Source: Bacillota bacterium
GTDB lineage: Bacteria > Bacillota > Sulfobacillia > JAJYWN01 > JAJZPE01
DNA: 64,000 bases
Direction: 5' to 3'
Assembly (NCBI GenBank): GCA_021787335.1
Contig: JAJYMC010000003.1
Span: 82,892-146,891 of the forward strand
Under the pieces are notes generated by a model, which was given only the letters and a program-made list of their open reading frames with translations, did no database searches and had not been told where the DNA came from. The position numbers and the translations under genes are program-made. Positions 12,953 through 20,759 of this stretch are shown in pieces (the first letter of the stretch is position 1; every line of letters starts with the position of its first letter).

Positions 12953-13969
12953 TTGACCGATGACACGACGCTACTACGGGCACGGCTGAAAGAATTCGCG
13001 CGTTCCCAGCCCCCCTGGGCCGGCGCCGAGGTTTCCGACCTCAAACGCCTGACCGATGGCTGGGAATCGGACGTTTATTCGTTCTCTGTCCAGCCCGCCG
13101 ACGGCGGCGAGCCAAGGGAGCTCATCCTCCGGATGTTCCCCGGCGCGGCCGAGTCGGCTCCGGCGGCCAAGTGCGCCAAGGAGTACCGTGTCCTCAGAAA
13201 GCTATATGAGGCCGGTTACCCGGTACCCGAGATCCACGCCATCGACGCGGACGGTGCGGCCCTTGGAATGCCGTCGTTGGTGATGGAGAAGATCTCCGGC
13301 CCCACGCTGGACGCGACCTTCAACGCGACGCCACCCGAGCGGAAGCGCGGGCTGATCACCCTCTTCGCCGAACTCCTGGCCGACCTCCACGCGTTGGACG
13401 TGCGTCCGTTCGGGGCGGAGGCGCCGGCCTACGCGCCGAGTAGCCTGGACCCGGGCTGGAGCGGGCCCCTCCGTGGTTGGCTCGAGCGTTTCGGCCAACC
13501 GGGCTATGGTCCCGCGGCGGATTGGCTCGAACGACGGGCGGAGACCGTGCGACGCCGGCCTCCGGCGTTGATTCACCTCGACTATCACGGCAGCAACATC
13601 CTGATGCGAGATGGCCGGCCGTACGTCATCGACTGGACCTCGGCCGGCGTCTCCGACCCGCGGTTCGACCTGGCCTGGACCTCGCTTCTGGTGGGCGGGG
13701 GAGAAGTGTGGGCCATGGTCCGCCAGGACTATGAACGAACGGCCGGACCCGTCGAGGACTTCGACTTCTTCGAGGTCTTCGCCTGCCTGCGGCGGCTCTT
13801 CAGCGTCACCGCGTCGCTGGCCCACGGCGCCGACAAGCTCGGCATGCGTCCGGGGGCCGAGGCCACCATGAGGCGGGCCGCCGGCCAGATGAAGGCCATC
13901 TACCAACTGCTCCTCGACCGTTGCGGGGTGACCATCCCCGAGGTCGAGAGGATGCTGGCGCAGGCTTGA
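12953..13969 (+). CDS. Aminoglycoside/choline-kinase-like phosphotransferase
   Basis: A 338-residue protein of the APH/kinase-like fold. Seen: LTDGWESDVYSF (glycine-loop region), EYRVLRKLYEAGYPVPEI with the following hinge, the catalytic loop HLDYHGSNIL (Asp base and Asn), and VIDWTSAGVSDPRFDLAW with the metal-binding Asp. The substrate is unknown; such proteins act on antibiotics, small alcohols or sugars. The TTG start at 12953 is preceded by GAGGAAAGGG. The next gene is a GNAT acetyltransferase 37 bases on, so the two may form a small modifying-enzyme operon ending at the hairpin at 14464. Confidence 0.82.
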   Translation: MTDDTTLLRARLKEFARSQPPWAGAEVSDLKRLTDGWESDVYSFSVQPADGGEPRELILRMFPGAAESAPAAKCAKEYRVLRKLYEAGYPVPEIHAIDADGAALGMPSLVMEKISGPTLDATFNATPPERKRGLITLFAELLADLHALDVRPFGAEAPAYAPSSLDPGWSGPLRGWLERFGQPGYGPAADWLERRAETVRRRPPALIHLDYHGSNILMRDGRPYVIDWTSAGVSDPRFDLAWTSLLVGGGEVWAMVRQDYERTAGPVEDFDFFEVFACLRRLFSVTASLAHGADKLGMRPGAEATMRRAAGQMKAIYQLLLDRCGVTIPEVERMLAQA

Positions 13970-14006
13970 AGCCAGAGCCCAAGAACCCATGGAGGTCGTT
14001 GAGCCG

Positions 14007-14441
14007 ATGAGCGATTCTCTCGTGATCCGGGAGGCGTCCCCCGCCGACGCCACGGCGTTGGCCGAACTGCTGGAGGTCTTCAACAAAGTGCCGACGACCC
14101 CGGAGACGGCGGCCCGCCGCATGGAGGCCCTGAAGGCGACGGAGACCATCCTCCTTGCTTTCATGGGCGGGGCGGCCGTCGGTCTCTGCAGCGTCAGAGT
14201 CGTGCCGTTCCTGTCGGAGGACCGGCCCTATGCCGAGGTGACGGAGCTGTTCGTGCGGCCGGAGCAGAGGCGCAGGGGCATCGCCAGGGCTTTGATGGCC
14301 CGCGCGGAGGCGGTGGCCCTCCTCAAGGGGGCGACCGACGTCTTCCTGATGACCGGCTTCAAGAACGCCACCGCGCAGGCGTTCTACCGGGCGACCGGCT
14401 ACGGCGACTACGCCCTGGCCATGCGAAAGAAGCTGTCATAG
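14007..14441 (+). CDS. GNAT-family N-acetyltransferase
   Basis: A 144-residue Gcn5-related acetyltransferase. It begins with the typical VIREASPADATALAELL and carries the acetyl-CoA loop RPEQRRRGIARALM (about residues 88-101), then TGFKNATAQAFYRATGY near the C-terminus. ATG 14007 is favoured because GGAGGT at 13991 is correctly placed; the earlier ATG 13989 overlaps that site. The acceptor is unknown. It follows the phosphotransferase and is closed by a strong terminator. Confidence 0.85.
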   Translation: MSDSLVIREASPADATALAELLEVFNKVPTTPETAARRMEALKATETILLAFMGGAAVGLCSVRVVPFLSEDRPYAEVTELFVRPEQRRRGIARALMARAEAVALLKGATDVFLMTGFKNATAQAFYRATGYGDYALAMRKKLS

Positions 14442-14463
14442 CCCTGAGTCAACGCAGGAACAC

Positions 14464-14500
14464 GAGGGCGAGCGGGATATCCCGCTCGCCCTCTTCTTTT
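14464..14500 (+). terminator. Intrinsic terminator, 30-base perfect palindrome
   Basis: Arms GAGGGCGAGCGGGAT and ATCCCGCTCGCCCTC are exact complements, followed by TTCTTTT. It sits between convergent genes and ends the phosphotransferase-GNAT transcript. Confidence 0.9.
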
Positions 14501-14513
14501 CTCGCGATTCCCG

Positions 14514-15893
14514 TCATCTATCCCAGTCCGGGCCACCCGGGGGGAAGGGATGTTGCGGGGTGCACTGCTGCAGGAAGACATACGCATCGAAAGACCGGCC
14601 GACGAACCTGAGCTCGTGGTCGGTATCCAGGATCAGCGTTCGGAGCGGAAGGTTCTTGAACCTTTCCGGTATGAGACCCCTCGTAAAGGCCCGCTCGTCC
14701 TTGACCTCGTGGAGCCCGGCGTAGTAGAAGCTCCCCGAGACCGGCCAGATGGCCAGACTGCGCACCTTGCCTTTGGTCTGAGCGAAGTCCTCGTTCAGGA
14801 CGATGGCCAGGTTCCTGGGCTTCGCCGACGCGAACCCGGCGTGCACCGCCCCGCCGTAGACAAGAACCTTTCCGGTCCGCTCCGGGTGATAGCGATCCCA
14901 CAGGTACCGCCAGACGGCCATGCGAGTCTCTTCCCGGGTGGCCATCTGGCCGATGACGGTCTCTTTGCGGTTGGAGGTCTCGGTCTCCTTCAGGACCCTG
15001 ATGGTCATCGCCAGCTTGTCATAGTCGGGTATGGTGTCCTTGATGGTCGAGGTCTTGGCCAGGAAGGTCTCCTCGAATGTCTCCAGGTCCGGTGGCTTTT
15101 GGGTCAGTCCCGACACGGGCCGCCGCTTTTGGGTGGCCCGCCAGAAGAGGTCCTCGAGTTCCTTGGCCAGGGCCTGGTCGGGGATGGCCCGCAGCATCGC
15201 CTGAACCTGGGCTCGCCCCTGGAGGGGGGCGTAGGCGATATCCGTGCCCCAGACGGTTATCCGTTCGTCCTCGGGCAGCGTGCGGTTCCACGCCTGCAGG
15301 GCGCGCCAAAAGGCCAGTTGCTCCTCGGTGTTCAACCCCCAGGAGACCAGCCACATGTCGAGTTTCCGCAGGTGTTCCTCGTCACCCGTCCTGAGGTACT
15401 CATTGAGGGCGTCGGTGTAGGTGAAGTCGGTCTCCAGGGCCAGGTAGCGGTAGCCCAGACGGTGGAGGTAGGCCAACACCCTCAGGACCAGCTGCGGGTT
15501 CTCAGCGATGCCGTGGGACTCGCCGAGCATGAAGACGTCCGCTTGCGTGGCCAGGCCGTGCAAGGGCTCGAGGTCGCCGAAGTCCTCAAGGTCGCCCAGG
15601 CTGACCAGGGGGCGCTGGTTGGCTTCGATGAAGGCCATGGAGCCCTCGGGGTCCAGGCCCAGCTGAAGCCGGAGATCTCGGAGGCGCCCCTCGGTCTCCG
15701 CCTGTTGCTTGGCGAGGGCTTGCTCGGCCTGATCCAGCCAATCCCTCGGAGCTGAGCAGCCGGCCAACGACAGAAGGGCCACCAAGGCTAGGCAGACCGC
15801 GCCCCGACCGGCGATTCCCGGACCCCTTGCCGAGGACCGAGCCGTGGCGAAGCGACGCAAAGGGACCGCCCCCCGTCCCGGACATGCCATCAT
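14514..15893 (-). CDS. Erythromycin-esterase/ChaN-like lipoprotein
   Basis: A 459-residue predicted lipoprotein. After a basic N-terminus comes a hydrophobic segment ending in the lipobox LAGC (ALVALLSLAGCSAP), so it is probably anchored on the outer face of the membrane. The rest resembles the erythromycin-esterase/EreA-like fold: VFMLGESHGIAENP near the middle, YRYLALETDFTYTDALNEYL, WGTDIAYAP and VYGGAVHAG hold the conserved Glu/His residues. The start ATG 15893 lacks a strong ribosome site. Hydrolase activity is inferred from the fold; resistance to macrolides should not be assumed. Confidence 0.72.
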   Translation of the reverse strand: MMACPGRGAVPLRRFATARSSARGPGIAGRGAVCLALVALLSLAGCSAPRDWLDQAEQALAKQQAETEGRLRDLRLQLGLDPEGSMAFIEANQRPLVSLGDLEDFGDLEPLHGLATQADVFMLGESHGIAENPQLVLRVLAYLHRLGYRYLALETDFTYTDALNEYLRTGDEEHLRKLDMWLVSWGLNTEEQLAFWRALQAWNRTLPEDERITVWGTDIAYAPLQGRAQVQAMLRAIPDQALAKELEDLFWRATQKRRPVSGLTQKPPDLETFEETFLAKTSTIKDTIPDYDKLAMTIRVLKETETSNRKETVIGQMATREETRMAVWRYLWDRYHPERTGKVLVYGGAVHAGFASAKPRNLAIVLNEDFAQTKGKVRSLAIWPVSGSFYYAGLHEVKDERAFTRGLIPERFKNLPLRTLILDTDHELRFVGRSFDAYVFLQQCTPQHPFPPGGPDWDR

Positions 15894-15950
15894 CTGGGAG
15901 TTCGACGGTCCAGGAGCCAGCCCCTTCAGGCCTTCACTGCGACGGCGCGG

Positions 15951-16322
15951 TTGCTCGTCTCCACCCTTCGCGTCAATGACTCGTCCGTGGCTCTGGGCCT
16001 CATCCCGAAGCCCGGCACGGTCCTCGCCGGGGGCCATACCCTGCCCCGCGTCCAGACCAGCTTCGACAAGGGCAGGAACCAACTGACGCTGACCTTCAAG
16101 GACCTGGCCCTCGGCCCGAACTATTTCAACGGGCCGCAAGCGTGGGCGCCGGGCGAAGGGGCCATCGTCAAGTCCGTGGAGCTGCGGCAGGTCCAAGACG
16201 ACCTTCAACTGATCATCGGCCTGGACGGATCGCCTGTCTTCGCCTCGTCGACGGTCTACGCCGAAGCGGGGGTCCTCGGCGGACTGCTGACCTACGAACT
16301 GGAGTTCAGGGCGGGGAAGTGA
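15951..16322 (+). CDS. Unrecognised open frame, possible remnant of a longer protein
   Basis: A 123-codon frame with real-looking beta-strand rhythm (VSTLRVNDSSVALGLIP, LTYELEF). I do not recognise it. No good ribosome site precedes TTG 15951, and the frame stays open further upstream, running antisense over the signal-peptide region of the lipoprotein gene. It may be the 3' remnant of a secreted or cell-wall protein that lost its 5' end. It may also be a domain with an atypical start. Confidence 0.4.
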   Translation: MLVSTLRVNDSSVALGLIPKPGTVLAGGHTLPRVQTSFDKGRNQLTLTFKDLALGPNYFNGPQAWAPGEGAIVKSVELRQVQDDLQLIIGLDGSPVFASSTVYAEAGVLGGLLTYELEFRAGK

Positions 16323-16403
16323 GCGCTTCAGTGAGCAAAATCAAAGCCCAGGCGGCGGTGGCCGACCCGGGCTCTCTTGTCGTCGCGCCGGCTGGTGGCC
16401 GGC

Positions 16404-17777
16404 TCAGATTTTCATCGCCACGGCGCTCTGCGGGCAGGCGTAGGCGAACTCCTCGGACTCCTGAAGGGCCGCCGGGGCCGTGGCCCGCTCGGCGCGGCTG
16501 AAGCCGAAGCGCGGGAAGTAGTCGGCCGCGGTCTGGGTCAGGAGCCAGACGGACTTCAGGCCCCGCCCACTGGCCCAGGCCAGACGGTCGCGGACGAGGG
16601 CGTCCCCGATGCCCCGCCCGCGCCAGGCGGCGTCGGTCGCGACCGACCGCAGTAGCCCGTCATCCCCGTAGACCTCCACGCCGGCCACGCCGATGACCCG
16701 GCCGTCGGCCGCTGTGGCCACCTTGTACTGCGGCCCGAACTGCGCCTGGAAGGCGGCCTCGGCCAGAGCGGACTCCTTCAACAGACGGCTCACCGCCGGC
16801 ACGTCGGCGGCGGTCGCTTCGCGGATGGTGAATGGGCCCTCGCCCGGCTTGCGGGCGCGCACGAAGCCGCTCACCAGCCGGACGCCCGCGGGCAGGATGG
16901 TCCCGCCGCCGCAGCAGTTCTGGCCAGCCTTCTCTGAGTCGACTTTCTCTGAGTCGGCCTTCCCCGAATCGACCTTCCCTGTGGACCCGCAGCACAACCC
17001 CGATAGGCTCGCGACCGCGTCGCCTCCGCAACAGCTCTGCCCGGCTTCATCGGCTAGCCTGCCGGCGTAGACCTGCGTGACCTCCAGGGACTCGCCGATG
17101 AACCCCGCCTCTCGCAGGCCGGCCAGGTATTCGCGTTCCTCCAGGGCCCCGGAGACGCATTCGCACCAGGCGTCGATCGAGCGCCGAAGCCACGTCGGGA
17201 TGGCCGACAGGTCGCCCTGGAAGGCCATGTCCGACACGGCGAAGCGGCCGCCCGGCTTCAGCACACGAAAGGCCTCCCGGAAGACCTTTCCCTTGTCGGC
17301 GGACAGGTTGATGACGCAGTTGCTGATGATTAAGTCGACCGACGCGTCCGGGAGCGGGATGGCCTCGATCTCGCCCTTCAAGAACTCGACGTTGGTGGCT
17401 CCCGCCTTGGCCTGGTTCTGGCGGGCCATGGCGAGCATCTCGTCGGTCATGTCCAAGCCGTAGACCTTGCCCGTCGGCCCGACCCGCTTCGCCGACAGCA
17501 GCACGTCGATGCCACCGCCGCTCCCCAGGTCGAGGACAGTCTCGCCGGGGACGAGGTCGACCATCGCCGTCGGCACCCCGCAGCCCAGGCTGGCCTGGAC
17601 GGCCTCGGTCGGCAGCCCTTGCCGATCGTTGTTCGAATAGAGCTCGCCGCCGATGCCGGGCGTACTCGAACCGCAGCAACCGGCCGACTCGACCGCCTTG
17701 GCCGCGGCCGCGTAACGGCGGCGGACATGCTCCTTCATGTGTTCCTTCACCTGTTCGTTCAGATGGTTCACCCCCAT
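16404..17777 (-). CDS. arsM: Arsenite methyltransferase (ArsM) fused to arsinothricin-type N-acetyltransferase (ArsN2)
   Basis: A 457-residue two-enzyme fusion. Residues about 1-245 are Ars[16 protein letters not shown] (SAM loop), [11 protein letters not shown] and WCECVSGAL carry arsenic-binding cysteines. A roughly 50-residue linker has CC pairs ([21 protein letters not shown]) and short Val/Ala-Asp-Ser-Gly/Glu-Lys repeats. Residues about 310-457 are a GNAT domain of ArsN2 type ([43 protein letters not shown]). Methylation of As(III) plus acetylation of an organoarsenical such as arsinothricin would give broad resistance. The start ATG 17777 follows AGGGAA. It is divergent from arsR and its promoter contains an operator-like dyad. 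Confidence 0.88.
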   Translation of the reverse strand: MGVNHLNEQVKEHMKEHVRRRYAAAAKAVESAGCCGSSTPGIGGELYSNNDRQGLPTEAVQASLGCGVPTAMVDLVPGETVLDLGSGGGIDVLLSAKRVGPTGKVYGLDMTDEMLAMARQNQAKAGATNVEFLKGEIEAIPLPDASVDLIISNCVINLSADKGKVFREAFRVLKPGGRFAVSDMAFQGDLSAIPTWLRRSIDAWCECVSGALEEREYLAGLREAGFIGESLEVTQVYAGRLADEAGQSCCGGDAVASLSGLCCGSTGKVDSGKADSEKVDSEKAGQNCCGGGTILPAGVRLVSGFVRARKPGEGPFTIREATAADVPAVSRLLKESALAEAAFQAQFGPQYKVATAADGRVIGVAGVEVYGDDGLLRSVATDAAWRGRGIGDALVRDRLAWASGRGLKSVWLLTQTAADYFPRFGFSRAERATAPAALQESEEFAYACPQSAVAMKI

Positions 17778-17797
17778 GGCTGTTTCCCTGAGACCAG

Positions 17798-17825
17798 GAT
17801 ATATCAACGGAAGTTGATACGTCAA
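17798..17825 (-). promoter_or_regulatory. arsM promoter with ArsR-type operator in the spacer
   Basis: On the minus strand TTGACG (17820-17825), a 16-base spacer and TATATC (17798-17803) form a promoter. The spacer region holds the perfect dyad TATCAAC-GGAA-GTTGATA (17802-17819). A repressor bound there would block RNA polymerase. The same half sites recur at 17883-17900. Confidence 0.72.
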
Positions 17826-17880
17826 GACCCCTCAAGACCCCTCAAGACCCCTCAAGACCCCTCAAGACCCCTCAAGACCC
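17821..17880. repeat. Six tandem copies of a 10-bp unit between the two ars operators
   Basis: Unit CTCAAGACCC is repeated six times head to tail (the first copy begins with G). Sixty bases with a period near one DNA turn lie exactly between the operator in the arsM promoter and the one in the arsR promoter. Confidence 0.93.
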
Positions 17881-17882
17881 CA

Positions 17883-17923
17883 TATCAAAATTCGTTGAGA
17901 TGGACACCCGCCCGCGTTATACT
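17883..17923 (+). promoter_or_regulatory. arsR promoter with overlapping ArsR-type operator
   Basis: TTGAGA (17895-17900), a 17-base spacer and TATACT (17918-17923) make a good sigma-A promoter. An imperfect dyad TATCAAA-ATTC-GTTGAGA (17883-17900) covers the -35 box and matches the operator in the opposite promoter (TATCAA-N6-TTGA). Confidence 0.72.
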
Positions 17924-17942
17924 ATGATTGGAGGGATTGTCC

Positions 17943-18356
17943 ATGACCGACGCACCGTCGAGGATCGCACCGTCGAGGATCGCATCGTCGAGGACCGAAA
18001 CGGCGAGGACCGAAACCGACGACCAGATCGTCGAGCGCCTGACCGGGCTGGCCAAGGCCCTGTCGGACCCGACCCGGTTGCGCATGCTCAGGATGATGGC
18101 CGCCGGGCGGCCCTGCTGCGCCGACGCCACCTGCGCACCGACGGTCCCGGCCGACGACGCCACCAAGGGCATCTGCGTCTGCGAATTCCAGTACGTCTTC
18201 GGCCTCGGGCAGTCGCGCGTCTCCTACCACCTCAAGGTCCTGAAGGAGACCGGCCTCGTCGACGAAGAGACCCGGGGCAAATGGACCTTCTACTCGTTGA
18301 ACGAAAGGGCGGCCCGCGAGCTCGGCCGGTCGCTCGAAGCGTATCTGCGCGGTTAG
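17943..18356 (+). CDS. arsR: ArsR/SmtB-family transcriptional repressor
   Basis: A 137-residue winged-helix metalloid sensor. The core shows LTGLAKALSDPTRLRMLRMM, a CC pair (GRPCCADATC), ICVCEFQ (the CxC of As(III)-binding ArsR proteins) and the recognition helix GQSRVSYHLKVLKETGLV. The N-terminus is a low-complexity Ser/Arg/Thr segment encoded by three imperfect 15-base repeats. ATG 17943 is chosen because GGAGGGA lies seven bases before it. It faces the arsM-arsN2 fusion across twin operators, so it probably represses both until arsenite binds. Confidence 0.9.
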   Translation: MTDAPSRIAPSRIASSRTETARTETDDQIVERLTGLAKALSDPTRLRMLRMMAAGRPCCADATCAPTVPADDATKGICVCEFQYVFGLGQSRVSYHLKVLKETGLVDEETRGKWTFYSLNERAARELGRSLEAYLRG

Positions 18357-18443
18357 TTCAAGCGGATTACGCGGTAGCTCAAACAGGTTTTCGTGGCCGG
18401 TCCGATGCCGCCGGCTACCGGCGGCCCTCATCCGCGCAGTGTA

Positions 18444-18480
18444 AAGCGCCCGGCGGGGACCCAACCCCAGCCGGGCGCTT
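18444..18480 (+). terminator. Hairpin after arsR
   Basis: Arms AAGCGCCCGGC and GCCGGGCGCTT are exact complements around a 15-base loop. Only a short T-containing stretch follows. Confidence 0.65.
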
Positions 18481-18495
18481 CATGTTTCCTCGGTT

Positions 18496-18527
18496 CCCTA
18501 TGCGCCATCAATAGATAGCGCATAGGG
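18496..18527. terminator. Second hairpin between arsR and the anti-sigma gene
   Basis: Perfect 10-bp stem CCCTATGCGC / GCGCATAGGG with a 12-base AT-rich loop, followed by TCTTTCG. With the preceding hairpin it separates two convergent transcripts. Confidence 0.6.
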
Positions 18528-18594
18528 TCTTTCGAACCCCACACCGGCGACCTGGGCCGGTGCCCGCCACGCTGCTGCGGCCCCTGGAGCGCGC

Positions 18595-20091
18595 TCACCG
18601 CTTGTCGTACCCGACCACGGTCCAGATGCCCGTCTCGTCCTGGCGCACCAGCCGCTTCAGATAGACCCGGCGGACCGCGCTCTGGCTGACCTCGACCTCG
18701 GCCACGGCCCCGGTGTTGACCTTGACTGTGAAAGTCGGCTGGTTCCCGCCGGTCGTCCCCGAGCCCGGCAGGCTGCTGACAAAGGTCATCGCCACCTGCG
18801 CCGGGTCGAGCCACCACGGGCTGTGCCCGCCGTCGACCTGCTGTTGCTGCGCCCGGACCACGTTCAGGTCAACCGGGACCTTGACCTGGGCCTCATCCGA
18901 CGGGTCACCGGTCATGGTGCCATGGGGCATGGTCAGTTCCCCGGCCACCTGCGCCGCCAGCTCCTGGGCCCGCGGGCCCTTGGCGGTTATCTCCAGGCCG
19001 CCCTGGCGCCAGCGCAGGCTGTCCCACCAGACCTCCAGTGGGCCGCCGGCGGCGTGCCCCACGGCGCTGTTCGGGGCGGGCGTGAATGTTCCGACGGCCT
19101 TCTTCTCGGTCACCAGGGTCTCGCCGTAGTCGAGGACCACGCGGTCCTGAAAAGCCACGATGCGTGCCGGGGCCTCGCTCGGCATCAGGGCCTCGATTCC
19201 CGTGATGGCCGCCGCTTCAGGCACCGAGGCGACCACCCGTCCCGGGTCGTTCGAGACCACGGTGTAGCCCTTCTTGGCCGGGTCGGGGTAGGTGAACACG
19301 GACTGGTCCCCGACCTGGCCGGCCTCGAAGTTGACGAACGTGTAAGTCGTCTGGATGGCGTTCTGCATCGCGGTCGTCAGGCGCAGCGGTAGTTTGCTCT
19401 CATTGTTGATCCAGAGGTCATAGGGGAGACCGCCGGGCGGCTCGATCCTCAGGTGCGTGGCCTGGCGACCGGCCACCGACTCCTCACCGACGAGTTCGTG
19501 CGGGTACTTCAGGGCGCGGCCAGCCTCGGTCCGGAGGTCGAAGGTGCCCTCGCCAAGCCCGCCGACCATCGGCAGGAGGACGAGCTCCCGCTCCGACGGC
19601 CGTTCCTGCCAGCGCCGCGTCCCATCGTCGACGGTCAACGTGCCGTCCTCGAGCCGGAAGGCCGTCTTGGGCCCGGCCGACCAGACCTCCACGCGGCGGA
19701 TCAGCCACTCGTGTCCAGCCGCGTCGGTCATCCGCACTTCGACCACGCCGTGGTAGCCGGTCAGCTTGGCCACCGCCCGCTCCATGGCGTGGACGACGTC
19801 ACCTTTGAACAGGGCCGGCCACGCCCCGAAGACCATGACCAGGGCCAGACAGGCCGCCAGTCCGACGATGGCCAGCATGGTCACCGGGCGCCGTCTCCGC
19901 CAGAGCGGCCTGGCTCCGGCCGCACCGGCCCGGTCTGCCCCGGCCGCCGCCGGCCGACCGCCCAGCACCTTCACCGACCTGGCGACCGCCAGAAGCTCGG
20001 CCAGCTCGGGGTCCTTGGGCGGCTCCGGCCGGCGCTCGCGGTTGAGCGCGTCGATCATCCTATCCAGTTCTTCCTCAGAAGAGCGTTTCAA
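18595..20091 (-). CDS. Membrane-bound anti-sigma factor with LolA-like extracytoplasmic domain
   Basis: A 498-residue single-pass membrane protein. Residues 1-75 are cytoplasmic and charged (SSEEELDRMIDALNRERRPE), followed by one membrane segment (VTMLAIVGLAACLALVMVFG, about 70-90) and a large outside domain. The outside part starts like the outer-membrane-lipoprotein-sorting (LolA/LppX) fold, with KLTGYHGVVEVRMTDAAG and LPYDLWINNESKLPLRL. The last third is unassigned. It overlaps the upstream ECF sigma gene by four bases, the classic sigma/anti-sigma arrangement, so it probably holds that sigma factor until an envelope signal arrives. Confidence 0.78.
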   Translation of the reverse strand: MKRSSEEELDRMIDALNRERRPEPPKDPELAELLAVARSVKVLGGRPAAAGADRAGAAGARPLWRRRRPVTMLAIVGLAACLALVMVFGAWPALFKGDVVHAMERAVAKLTGYHGVVEVRMTDAAGHEWLIRRVEVWSAGPKTAFRLEDGTLTVDDGTRRWQERPSERELVLLPMVGGLGEGTFDLRTEAGRALKYPHELVGEESVAGRQATHLRIEPPGGLPYDLWINNESKLPLRLTTAMQNAIQTTYTFVNFEAGQVGDQSVFTYPDPAKKGYTVVSNDPGRVVASVPEAAAITGIEALMPSEAPARIVAFQDRVVLDYGETLVTEKKAVGTFTPAPNSAVGHAAGGPLEVWWDSLRWRQGGLEITAKGPRAQELAAQVAGELTMPHGTMTGDPSDEAQVKVPVDLNVVRAQQQQVDGGHSPWWLDPAQVAMTFVSSLPGSGTTGGNQPTFTVKVNTGAVAEVEVSQSAVRRVYLKRLVRQDETGIWTVVGYDKR

Positions 20092-20621
20092 AGGGAATCC
20101 TCCTCAGATTGCTGTCGCATCAGGCTTCTCAGGGCTTGCAGGGCTCGGTACTGGAGCCCCCGGACGGCGTCCTCGGTCTTGCGCATCAGGCGGGCTGTCT
20201 CGGCCCGCGAGCGGCCGTCGATCATGCGCAATTCCAGGACCGTCCGTTGTTCCTCCGGGAGCCGGGCCATCAACTCCTTGACCCAGGCGCGGAAGACCGC
20301 CCCGTCAGCCTCGTCGGCGTCATCGGGCCGCTGGAGCAAGGATTCCTCCAGGGGGACCTCGACGCCGTGGGCCCGGTGCCGGCGCCAGCGGTCGCGGATG
20401 AGGTTGAGGGCCACGGTCTGCAGGTACCAACGGGAGGGCGTCCCGTCGCCCAGACCGTCTTTCGCCGAGCCGGCCAAAGCGCGCGAATACGCCTCTTGCG
20501 TCAGGTCCTCGGCCTCCTCGCGGTTCTGGACCCGCGCGTAGACATAGCGATAGAGTTGTTGCCACGCCTCGCGATGGCGGGCTTCGTGGAGCGGTTTGTC
20601 AGCTGACTTCGGTTGGCTCAC
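20088..20621 (-). CDS. ECF-type RNA polymerase sigma factor
   Basis: A 177-residue extracytoplasmic-function sigma-70 factor with only regions 2 and 4. Region 2 shows YVYARVQNREEAEDLTQEAY; region 4 shows LPEEQRTVLELRMIDGRSRA and KTEDAVRGLQYRALQALR. GTG 20621 is chosen because GAGGTG lies about 11 bases before it and the frame upstream looks unlike sigma factor sequence. The following gene is translationally coupled and encodes the probable anti-sigma factor. Confidence 0.88.
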   Translation of the reverse strand: MSQPKSADKPLHEARHREAWQQLYRYVYARVQNREEAEDLTQEAYSRALAGSAKDGLGDGTPSRWYLQTVALNLIRDRWRRHRAHGVEVPLEESLLQRPDDADEADGAVFRAWVKELMARLPEEQRTVLELRMIDGRSRAETARLMRKTEDAVRGLQYRALQALRSLMRQQSEEDSL

Positions 20622-20759
20622 AGCGCTGTGTTCACCTCGTCTAGCGTGTAAGACGCGCGGGAGTACCCAAAAGTCACGCGCTTCGGCCGGGAAATCGTCC
20701 GCGGTAAAATCGAAAGCGCCTGACCATACGGTCAAGCGCTTCTCGTGTCTTTATGAGGT

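Noticed and set aside
17821..17880. Six short repeats as a CRISPR array
   Set aside because: The units are 10 bp and contiguous, with no spacers and no cas genes.
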